A program made the translations under genes and the position numbers. The notes under the pieces were generated by a model that was given only the letters and a program-made list of their open reading frames with translations, ran no database searches and had not been told where the DNA came from. This document shows, piece after piece, positions 1 through 9,787 of a stretch of DNA of 64,000 nucleotides. This DNA comes from Edaphochlamys debaryana (Eukaryota > Chlorophyta > Chlorophyceae > Chlamydomonadales): NCBI GenBank assembly GCA_016858145.1, contig JAEHOE010000126.1, positions 62,001-126,000 of the forward strand. Reading direction: 5' to 3'. Position 1 is the stretch's first letter; each line of letters begins with the position of its first letter.

Positions 1-121
1 AGGGCCCCACGCACACACCCATGCCAGCCGGCCCATGCCAGCCGCCGCTGGGACCAACGCAGAGGGCGACAAGTCAGCCTTGACTGCATGCAACTTCCTC
101 TCTCCTCCTCCCTCGCCGCAG

Positions 122-3100
122 GACGCCATGCCCCACAGCCGCACGCACGCGCCGGCCGGCCCACACCTGGCGCAGAGGGGACCATCGCAGAGGGCGACGC
201 GGGGGAGCAGGCCGGCGGCGCAGGCGCGGGGTCGGCGGACTGGCGGGCCGATGACCTACTCATGGGGACAGGGTTCAGGTGGGTCGGGGGCGCCCAGGGG
301 GTGGCGGGGGCCGGGGTTTAGGTTGAGCACTGCCGGCCTCTACCGTAGGCGGGGGCTGCGGGGCACCGCACGTTATGCGGCAGGGTGCCTGCACGGCGGA
401 ACTGCGAGCGGGGAATCCGGCCCGCGGATACGGGGCGCGGTGCGCCGCGAGCTTGGACATGGGGACACCGGCTCTGGCCCTTCCAAATGCATGCAAAGAT
501 TGGCATCTGATAAAGCCTTATGGTTCCTCATTTGCCGCCGTCCAGGGCTGCCAGCGCATTGCCCAACCCCGCATCCCGCGGCCCCGCCACCAGCTCCCGC
601 CCGCACCCCGCGGCGCCCGCACCCGCCGCTGGCCCGGGCCCGGCCGGCTCCAGCGCCCACGCCTCCTGGTCGGGCAGCCTGGCCTCGTGGCAGCGCTGGG
701 CGCCGCAGCAGCCGCTCCAGCCGCAGCCGCAGCCACATGCCCCGGGCGACCTTGCGCACGAGCATGGCGCAGCGGCGGGGGGCCCGGGGGCGGAAGCGGG
801 GGAGGAGGGCGCTGGCACTCAGGGAGTGGACCGTGGCTATGGTCTGGAGGGGGGCTTCGAGGGGGAGGAGGGTGACCAGGGGGGCTTCGAGGGGGCCGGT
901 GACTCCCTGGAGCGCACCGCCTACCTGGGGGCCCGGCTGGCGGCGCTGGGGCTGGGGCGCGACGGCGGAGACGGGGAGGAGGGGGGCAGGGGCGAGGATT
1001 CGGGGGCTGGGGGGGCCGAGGTGGGATGGCGCCTGCCCACTGTGAACGAGGGCGTGGAGGAGGTGGAGGAGCAGGAGCAGGAGGTGGAAGAGGAGGAGCA
1101 GCCCAGGCAGCAGCAGCCGTGGCAGCAGTCGCCTGGCGCCCGTGAGCCGCAGCCCTTCGGTGCGGAGGTTGAGGCCGCCGGGGAAGGGGCCGAGGTGCAT
1201 GAGGAAGAGGGGGAGGAGCTGCGGCCGCGCGGGCCGGGCATGCTGCCGGCGCCCCGGCAGGCGGGGGGGCCGTCGGGGGGCGGAGCGGCGTCGCCACCTT
1301 CGCTGTCGCCCCCCGGCTGGCAAGACGGGCGGCAGAGTGGGCAGCAGGGCCAGGAGGCGGGGGCGGAGGCCGCCTGGGAGGAGGAGGGGGCTGGGGAGGG
1401 GGTGGCGGAGTCCGGGGCAGGGGCCGCGGAGGGGCCTGGCGGGGAGTGGAACGGGTGGGCCTACGAGGAGCTGCTCTCCACCGCACCGCCGCCGCCACGC
1501 GCCATCAAGGCCGCTGCCAAGGTGAGCCGTGTGGTTCGTACCCCATGCCCTGCCATCCCCGCTTCACCCCTGCTGCGCCATGGCCAGAATCCCTCCACCC
1601 GTTCCTGAGCCTTATGCAACACCTACCCCTTTCCACCCGCCTACCCAACCCCAGGGCCCCGCACCTCGGCCGGCAGCCGCTCCCCGCCAGCCCCCCACCG
1701 CCGCCAGCCACCGCCTGCGCCTCTCGGAGGCCCCACCGGGCCCACACGGGGCCACCGCAGCCTTAAGGTCAGCCGCCGCTGCCGGGCCTGGGCCACGGAC
1801 CCTGGCCCAGCGGTACGCACCCCTGGATGAGTCGGCGGAGCTGCAGGGCTGGGCGCGGGAGGCCGAGGTGGAGACCACACCGGCTCCCAGCGTGGGTGAG
1901 CGCCCAGGGCTGCTTGCGGGGGTGTTTGATTGGGGGATGCCCCCGGGGGAAGCCCCGCATCAGGCCCCTGAGGCCTGTGCCAATGCCTCACCCCGGACCC
2001 CATCCCCCTCGCAGGCGGCCGCAGCCCCGCCCGCAGCCTGCTGCAGTCCCCTGAGGTCCTGCGCGGCTCCCCATCCGCCGCCGCCTCGGCCGCCGCCTCC
2101 ACCTCAGCCGCGGCCTACCGCTCGGGCCCCGGCACCGCTGCACCTACCGCACGACCCATCCCCGCCACCGCCGCCTGGCGCAAGCGCCCAGCGGCCGGAC
2201 CGCCCCGCAGCGGCCTCCCCACCGCCACCCAAGGGGCGCGGCGCCCTGGTGGCCCCTCAGCCCCGCCCGCCGATGATGGAGCAGACGCGGCGGGCAGCAG
2301 CGCTGGACCCGGAGGGGCGGCGGCGGCAGGCGGCGGCGGTGCGCGGCGGAACCTGCTGGCGCTTCGTCAGCGGCAGCAGCAGCGCCTGAGGCAGCAGCTG
2401 GGCAAGCACGCGCCAGCGCCCAGCGCAGCCCTGGAGCACGCGCCGCCCTCCGCCTCCGAGGTCCACCAAAGCGCCGATCAGACCCCGCTGCTGCCCCCCG
2501 CCGTCTGCGACTCGCCCTGGGCCCTCCCCTCGGGGCCCGCCGCGGACCCCGACGCTTCGTCTTCCTACGCTGATCCCGACGCTTCAGCTTCCTCGGCCCT
2601 GGCCCTGGCCCCGGCGGGCCGCGTGCCCCCATACGCGCCCCAGTTTGGCTCCACCGCCCTCCTCCTTAAGCGCATGCAGGCCCTGGGGGCGGCCGTGACA
2701 GCGCCGCCGCCGCGCGTCCCCGTGGTGGGGCCGGGGTCTGTGGGCGGCGGCGGCGCGCCGGGCTCGCCCGGCCGGGCCCTGGCGGCGGCGGCGGCAGCTG
2801 CCGGCATGGGCGAGGCGGCGCTGGAGGAGGCGGCGCGGCGCGCTGCCACGGCGGCCGCCAACGTGCCGTGGGGCGCAGAGGTGTACCATGGACTGCCGCC
2901 GGTGGACTATGTGCCTCCGCAGCCGCCCAAGTGAGGGGCCGGGCTAGAGCCGTAGAGGGTTCGGGGCTTGGGAAGGGCAGGGCCCGAGCCATGAGTCGCA
3001 TCGCACCTCGGCCGGTCCTGCTCGTCTCTGCTGCCCTACCGACCCGCCCGCCCCCGCCCCGCGGCACTGCGCCCCGCTGTCTATAGTAACCCCGCCCTGA

Positions 3101-3494
3101 CCCTTGCCCTCGCCCTTCCCCCAGGCTGTCCAAGCAGCTGCACCCCGGCTGGCTGGCCTCTCGCACTGCGCGGCCCGAGCTGCGGGCGCTGTGGCGGCCG
3201 GAGGAGCGGCTGGCGGAGGTGGGGGCGGGGGACCCGGGTGGGGGCGGGTTGGACTGGGCAGGACGGGCGGGAGGGGCGCAACACACGGTATTGCACGTGC
3301 CTTGCACCACCTCGAGCCCTTCTGGCGGGCCCCGAGAGGGCGCCTATGCACGAGCACGCGCTGCCCACCCCACAGCCCTTGCCCATGCCACGCCCACCCC
3401 CACCCCACAGGTGTGCAACACGCGAGGCGTGGCGCTGTACACGCCGCCCTCGCCCGCGGGGGTGGCGGCGGGGCTGCTCAGCATGGCCTTCTGA
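122..3494 (+). CDS. Unrecognised Pro/Ala/Glu-rich protein, copy 1 (5' end outside or at window edge)
   Basis: I do not recognise this family. Exons that close in frame are 122-278, 546-1521, 1655-1895, 2015-2930, 3125-3218 and 3411-3494. The first exon follows a textbook acceptor (pyrimidine run plus GCAG ending at 121), so the true start probably lies upstream; an ATG at 88 is the alternative. The protein is largely low complexity: an acidic Glu-rich stretch (about 1030-1110), Gln-rich and Pro/Ala-rich parts, then more ordered segments such as LAQRYAPLDESAELQGWARE (1807-1866), VPPYAPQFGSTALLLKRMQ (2623-2679) and HPGWLASRTARPELRALW (3143-3196). The C-terminus is LYTPPSPAGV...LLSMAF. No signal peptide, membrane helix or catalytic motif is visible. 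A second, 5'-truncated copy lies at 9.8-12.4 kb. Third-position C/G bias and phase-consistent introns support real coding; function is unknown. Confidence 0.7.
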
Positions 3495-3577
3495 GCCGAC
3501 TGCCGGGGGGAGGCATGGGGTTGCGGGCGTTGGAAGCTCACGAGGTTCAAGCATATCAAGCGTTGAAGGGACCCTCG

Positions 3578-3582
3578 TGTAA
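3578..3582 (+). terminator. Putative TGTAA polyadenylation signal, copy 1 gene
   Basis: TGTAA is the usual polyadenylation signal in Chlamydomonas-type algae. This one lies 84 bases after the stop codon, inside CTCGTGTAAGA. The paralogous gene has the same motif in matching sequence context at 12507-12511, which supports function. Confidence 0.5.
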
Positions 3583-3895
3583 GAACTGAGGCTACCGAGT
3601 ACGGCCCAGGCAACATCCCGAGCCTTGACCGCCAAGCTGAGGTATGGGAGCCTAGTCCGGGCCCAGCTGGCATTGCACCCCGTCGGCAGGCAGGACATAG
3701 AGAGGGTGGCGCCCTGAGCGAGCGAGGGGCCGCGAAGGTAGGTACGGCGCCGACGAGGCCGCATTCCCCCTCGCCCGGATACGGTATATGCACCTGCCCC
3801 CACTTGCGCTCAGCATAACCAGCCAGCCCCGCAGTGCAGAGTGCTGGTTGTAAGGCAGCTTACCGGTAGTCTTCTATACCCGCAGCTCAGAAACA

Positions 3896-4362
3896 ATGCA
3901 CTCACACTGTGCCTCGCCCGGCCGGCGCCGCTGCACCGCGGGCTACCCCCGGCCCGCGCCTCCGCCCGGCCGCGGGGCATCCGCGTGCCGCCCGTCCCCG
4001 CACAGCACTAGTCCCCGAGAGCAGCCCGCGAGGGCGGAAGCTCTGGAGCGTAGCAGCGGCGGCGCCCAGGCGCCCCCGGTGCCCGCCGCGCCAAGCCCCG
4101 TGCTGCCGCCCCCGGTCAAGGCAGAGGCGGAGGCGCAGCCGACGTTTACGGCCGCGCACGCCGAGGTGAGGGGAACCTTAACCTCATCCCCGTCCTCACT
4201 CGCGGCATGCCGCCCTAGGCCCCCCGCCCCCCCTGGCTCCAGGCCGTGCGCCTCGCCCTGGCCTACAGGTCCGGCGAGCCCCCCCTGCACCAGGCCAGCC
4301 ACACGGGCCGCCTGGGGGTGGTTGGGGCGCTGCTGGCGGGGGGCGCCCTGGGCCTGGCTTTG
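3896..4362 (+). pseudogene. Truncated ankyrin-repeat gene fragment
   Basis: An exon from an ATG at 3896 to 4165 (donor GTGAGG) joins in phase 0 to an exon beginning at 4243 after CTCCAG. The second exon encodes PPLHQASHTGRLGVVGALLA, which matches the ankyrin consensus (TPLHxAxxxGHxxVVxxLLxxGA). Coding character stops within about one repeat, at the edge of the dispersed-repeat patch that begins near 4364, so the gene seems to have been cut off by repeat insertion. The upstream exon is Pro/Ala-rich and shows weak similarity to sequence after copy 2 of the neighbouring gene (about 12.66-12.80 kb), so the fragment may have been carried by the duplication. It could also be the 5' end of a gene whose remaining exons I cannot see. 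Confidence 0.45.
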
Positions 4363-4363
4363 T

Positions 4364-4850
4364 CAAGATGTGCTTGCTGTCCAAATCGCGGGCATTCCCG
4401 TACGCGCGACAGTTGGGCCATGTTGCGGGGCCTGTGCTCGACCCCTCATGCCCGCAACGGATAGCTCCCCGGCTCCCCGGCATGGCGATGGCAGCCGCAA
4501 CCTTGTTGCAGCGGGTTGCAGCACCGAACACGTGTCCAGTTCGCATGCTGGCCCTGCTGCGCCTATCTGTGTTCAGCTTGCTGTACCGCCAACGTGTCCA
4601 ATTTCCGGGCATTCCCGCGACAGTTGGGCCTGACCCATATGTTGCGGGGCCTGTGCTCGGGCGACCCACGCCGTCACCGTAGCGCACAGGATCAGAGCGT
4701 GGGCAAGCGTAACATGCGGCTTGCGGCTCCTGTCTGAAGCCGCCCCTTGTTGCCGCACACCCACGCACACAGGTGTCCAGTTTGCCAGCTTTCCCGTACG
4801 CGCGGCAGTTGGGCCCACTGTGTTTGGCCAATGCTCCTCACAGGCTCGCT
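4364..4850 (+). repeat. Cluster of dispersed-repeat copies
   Basis: At least three related segments occur here in the same orientation, starting near 4369, 4591 and 4772, with a short partial one near 4535. The shared core is GTGTCCAGTTTGC, then a TTCCCG / CGCGGCAGTTGGGCC block, then GGGGCCTGTGCTCGACC. A fifth copy is at about 15.43-15.53 kb. The copies differ by substitutions and small indels, so they are old. There is no open reading frame of note and no clear terminal inverted repeat. Confidence 0.65.
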
Positions 4851-5124
4851 CAGACCTGTTGCAATCACTGCTTCACAGCAGGCCTCCGTCTAAGCTGCTG
4901 CAAATGCTTCGCGGACACGCCCTGGTGCCCCCGGCCCCCTGGGCCCATCAGCGCGCCAAATTCAGCACAGCTCCGGTGCTTGTCCCTCGAAGCACGCATG
5001 GCCTACGTCCCGTGTAAGCGGGCTGGGGCTTGACCGCGTCTTGGCTCGCGACCATGCGCCCGGGCGCAAGCCGAGGACGCCGCTGTGCGCCTTTTACTTG
5101 TGCCCTGTGCGCTTTGTGTCACAG

Positions 5125-8100
5125 GAGGACCTCCACAGCGCCCAAGCGCTGCAAGGCATCGAGGCGTACTATCCCAGCGACCTCCTTTACAACTGTAACC
5201 GCAAACAGTACGCGACCTCGAGCCATGGACAGGACGGCTGGATGAGCCCTGCGGCCATCTACGTCGTGAGTCCCGACGTCACGCGTCGCGACGACGACGT
5301 CAAGGCGGTTATCAAGGACGCCCGCGAGAAGAAGATTGCCATTGCCGTCCGCACCGGCGGCCATCAGTACTCAGGCGCGTCATCTTGCGGTGGCAAGAAC
5401 GTGCAGCTTGACATCAGCAAGGCGTACAAGGATTTCATCTTCGACCCGATTGAGGGGGTCGTGACGACGGGCGTCAGCACCAAGCTCAGCGCGCTGAACA
5501 AAATGCTGGGCGAGCACAAGGTGTTCGTCCCGCACGGCCAGGTGTGTCGCCCAGGGCGGGAGGGCGGGAGGGCAGCAGTGCAGTGCGGCACACCACCAGG
5601 GTTACGCATTACGGCAGCCTCTGCTGCAAATACGCGTACCAGTATGCAATACGGCGCCCTCCTTGCTAATACGCATATGACGGCAAGAATACCGTGCGCC
5701 CAGCCGTATGTATTAATACGGCGGAGAGGCGTATTGCGGTGTACTGTGTGCGTGCTGTCCGGCAGCGTACGGCAGCCCACGCAGCCTCGAGCGCAGGGTA
5801 GCGTGGACTGCCGCGGTTTGTTCTCCAGCCCTCCGCCCTCGGCTTCCTGGCCCTTGCAGCGTGCGCGTGCACAGCTGCCCCGACCCCGGGCGGTGCGCAG
5901 GCAGCGCTGCAGTGCGAACTGTTCTCCAGCCCTCCCCCGACGGCCCACGCGAGCACAGCGTGCCAGGACCCACGTGACCCCCCCCCCTCCGCCGGCCCCC
6001 GCCCGCTGCCCGGCCGGTCCCCCGCCCGGCGGCCGGTCCCCTGCCCCGCATGCCGTATTACTACGGCAGCGAGAGGCCGTATCCGTCTAGAAACATAGCC
6101 GTGTTGATACGGGAACCAATACGTATCGGCAACCCTGCACACCACTGCCAACGTTCAACCCTTACCATCCAAGCCCCCTGCTTGCTCATGCACTGCTGTG
6201 TACGCAGTGCGGGCATGTGCATGCCGGCGGGCACACGCACACCGGCGGCTACGGGCTGCCCGGGCGCGCGTTTGGCCTCTTTGGGGACCACATCCTGGCG
6301 GTGCGGGCCTTCACCGCGGACGGCAACGTGCGCTGGATCGAGCGCGATGCCACCAACCCCGCGGACGCGGACCTGTTCTGGGCCATCCTAGGCGGCAGCC
6401 CTGGCAACTTTGCCATTGTCACGCACTTGAGGCTGCGTGTGCACCGCGATGAGGACCACCCCCAGGCACGCGGCATGAGGCTCTTCATGCCCTACCGTAA
6501 GGACACGCTGAGGAACCTGCTCCAGGTGAGGGAAGGAGCCTGCCGTCGAAGTGCGCGTGCTGTTGATGCTGTGCACGCGTTGCTGCCCACACAATTTTAT
6601 GCGCTGACGACTTTCCCCGCCCACACACTCCAACCCCCAACATGCGCCTCCCTGCCCTGCCCCTCCAGATCAAGGCGGACATGGCTGCGGATGCGGGTTT
6701 GCCCAAAGACTACGACTTCTGCATCACGGTGAGTTGTCGCAGACTGCACAGTCCATCATGCCCCTTGCTGATGAAGCTTGTTGCGCTCAGAGTTTGCCAC
6801 CACCCTGACATCTCACAACTAACTGCTTCACAACAACAAACAGGTGATGTCGGGATTACCCCCGCTTGGCGGGATGCCGGACTGGTCAACCAATGTGCAG
6901 GCCTCCGACCTGGACCTGTTGCCCAGCCCTGAGACGACGCTGGTGGACGACGAGGACATGGTGCTGGAGGAGGAGCCGTCGATTTTCGAGAAGTTTGGCG
7001 TGCGGCCGGAGGAGATCAAGGAGTTTGAGCGGGTGGGTGTGTGGGCAGGTGCACAAAGTGGCTGCCGTTACTCGCTACCCTTGGGTTCTTAATGCGTGCA
7101 GCACACGTGCTCTAGCAGTGCGCAGTCTCACACGCCTGCATCTAATGTGCCAGCCACAGGAGATGGACCGCTCGAAAGGGCAGAGGAGGAGCCCCGACGG
7201 CATTGCCACGATCATTGTGTTCGCGGAGTGGGCAAACACCGGCGGCGTGAGCCAGGTGAGCGCGGCTGCGGCTTTAGGTCGTTCGTGTGGCTGCCATTCA
7301 CAGCCCGCTCCTTGACCTTTGCTCGCCCGCCCCTTACCCCTTGCATCCCGCTTGGGGCAGAACGACTATGACGACAAGTGGTTCAAGCGCATCCGTGATG
7401 CCGGCTGGTCGTACAAGAGCAACGAGTGGGACCATGGCGACAAGCCGATGTCATATCTTACGTCCCAGTGGTTGTTCTGGATTAGCAGGGAGTTCCGCAT
7501 GCCCTACAACAAGCGCACGTACCTCACCAACTCAACCAAGGTCAACAGCACCGGCTGGGTGGACTTCACCACCAACTCGATCAACGAGGTGGTGCAGCAG
7601 TATCTGTGGGGCGCCAGGGTGGTGGTGCAGATCCAGCTGTACGGCGGCAAGGACTCGCGGTACCATATTGCAGACCCCAACGATGACAATGACCCGCGCA
7701 ACAAGACGTCGTACAGCTGGCGCAATGACACGACCATAGTGCAGGTGTGTCGGCATGGCTCAAATGGAGTGTGGGCTGGGCAATAGCAGTTTCGGCTGGG
7801 CACCGTGAATGCGGTTTAGGTTTGCCACAATGCTTTGCTCTAGCCGTCTAGGCAGCTCCGAGCTGCCAGAGTCTGGGGCCACCAAACGCGTGGATTGTGT
7901 CCCCCCGGCATGCATGCAGGTGATGGACTGCTTCTACAAGAAGAAGGCCAAGGCGTTTGCGGATGCCTGGGCGCTCAGCAACGACGCTGGACTGATCGGG
8001 CCCAAGGGCACTTTCATGCCCAACGTGGACCGGCGCCTGCTGTGGGGCAGCTACTACCGGACCAAGGCCGAGTTCAACCTGATGCACTCCCACCTGCTGT

Positions 8101-8201
8101 ACCACGAGAGCGCGGCTAAGTGGGAGCGGCTGGTGGAGATCAAGAAGCGCGTGGACCCGGACAACATCTTCACACCCAACGACTTCTCCGTGCGCGCGTG
8201 A
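5125..8201 (+). CDS. Berberine-bridge-enzyme-type FAD-linked oxidase (5' exon unresolved)
   Basis: Exons 5125-5541, 6208-6525, 6669-6728, 6844-7032, 7160-7255, 7361-7744 and 7920-8201 are all phase 0 and give 581 residues. The N-terminal half is a PCMH-type FAD-binding domain; the end (ERLVEIKKRVDPDNIFTPND) is the BBE C-terminal domain. Both residues used for bicovalent flavin attachment in this family are present: His in RTGGHQYSG (codon 5362-5364) and Cys in CGHVHAGGHTHTGGYG (codon 6208-6210, first of exon 2). Family members oxidise alkaloids, carbohydrates or alcohols with O2; the substrate here cannot be told. The first exon starts after a CACAG acceptor and has no in-frame ATG before 5242, so a short upstream exon holding the start (and perhaps a signal peptide) is missing from the model. 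Intron 1 is long (666 bases) and carries repeated sequence. Confidence 0.88.
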
Positions 8202-9761
8202 GCAGCTCGGCTTGGCTCAGCCCTGGGCGGGGCTTCATCGGCGGCACTGCACCGCAGGAGCCAGGCGCCTGTGTGCCGCAGCCGTCACATTTAGCAGCTC
8301 CTGCATCCATGCAAGCATGATTTGCATGGCACCCATGCGAATCTCCGGGGCACAAACCGTTTGTTCCGTTGTGGATGTTAAGTGTGGTGCCACTCCCAGG
8401 CCCGACAGAGTCCAGGAACTGGCCTCCGCGATTACCCAGGGCTCGGGACGTGTTGACGTGTTTGGTTGGGCCAAGTTGGGCATGCTGTTGTCGGCTGTTG
8501 GCAAAGCCCCCCTTTTCTTGATCTGTTGCATGAGGTGCTAGGAGGGGCTGTTCCAAGGGATAGGAGGACCGAGGTGTCCTCGGAAGGGGGCCACGGGGGC
8601 ATACAGTTATGCGAGAAGGGGTATCTGATACGTATCAGCTTGGGTATCCAGCTCGTAGCAGGCTAGCGAGGCTGCTAGGCTAGGTGAGGCTGCTAGGCTA
8701 GGCTGACTAGCTGCACGTTGCTTTGACCCTCCTGGGCGGGCGCAGCCAGGCGGGCTACGGGGGCCTGTGTCTGGTGGGGGCACAAGGGGCACACATCCCT
8801 TGAAATGATCGCCACCTCTCCTTCCCCTTCCATATTGCAGTCCCTTCAGCGCAAGACGGCACAAGGCCATCCTGCTGGATCCTGCCTCACCCTGTCTTGG
8901 CCCCATGACACACACAGCTTAAACCTTTAGCCGAGTGCGTGCATGATGTAGTTATATGCCGCTGTGTGTACCTGAGACGCCTACAGAGAGCGCCCGCTGT
9001 GATGGCAGGGGCTTCGCGCCATCACTCCCGCGCACACGCGACCCCTCGTCGATGGCTTTACATTATTATTCGATTGTATGTCTACTACCCTGCAGCTCGA
9101 CATTGGCGCTCGCGCTTGCCAAGCTCGCGACGACCACTTCGCAAGCAGAGCACCCCGCGCACGTAGCAGCAAGCAGCCGTCTGGAGCCGTGGGATGGTCC
9201 AACGTGGATAGTCAGAGGCACGAGCACACTCGCAGAGGGGCCGGAGCTCAGCTGCGGGAACCATCAAGCTGCTGACGGCTGTGGCAGCGGCGGGGCCACA
9301 AGCTTGGGCGCCGGGGCCCCAGGAGGATACTCATGCTCAAGCTCGGGCCCACGCCCAGCTGTGGTCCCACGCCCGGCTCAAGGGCTTGGGTGTCTTCCCG
9401 CTGCAAACAGCGGCAAGGGTCGCTGGGCCTTGCCTGGATGCTGCATGGGCGCCCTGGGCGGTGGAGCGTGGAGGTGCTCCCCAGGCGGCGTGAAGGAGCA
9501 GAGGCCGCTTGGCTGTCTGGCCACGTTACGGGGGCTAGCGGTGTGGTGCGCGGAGGGGATGCTTGGCGCTGCTATCGCGTGGTACAAGCTGGTGGTACAC
9601 AGCCACTGAGTAAAGGCGCCGCGGCACATGCATGGAAGCTTGTACACGGGGTCTGGGGCAGGCTACGGCATGCGGCGGCGGTGGATCCAGCACGGTATGC
9701 GCGCAGCGAGGGCGCCGGCGTGGCTGTCGGGCTGTGCCTCAGAGCGTGAGCTTGTCCGCAG
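8202..9761. other. Intergenic stretch between FAD oxidase and copy 2
   Basis: This holds the 3' region of the FAD oxidase gene and the upstream region of copy 2. A short direct repeat of GAGGCTGCTAGGCTAGG lies at about 8668-8702. A 217-codon open frame starts at ATG 8956, but it lacks a family match and good codon bias and I do not call it a gene. No RNA gene was seen. Confidence 0.5.
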
Positions 9762-9787
9762 GCAGCCGGGGGCCCGGCGGCCCGCTC

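Noticed and set aside
2928..2936. AAGTGA read as the stop codon of the Pro/Ala-rich gene (also at 11666-11671)
   Set aside because: The TGA lies within a GTGAGG donor. Splicing to 3125 (or 11953) restores frame and continues into a well conserved C-terminus in both copies.
8956..9609. 217-codon open frame on the plus strand
   Set aside because: No family match, mixed codon usage and no splice context. Frames of this length are common by chance in DNA this GC-rich.
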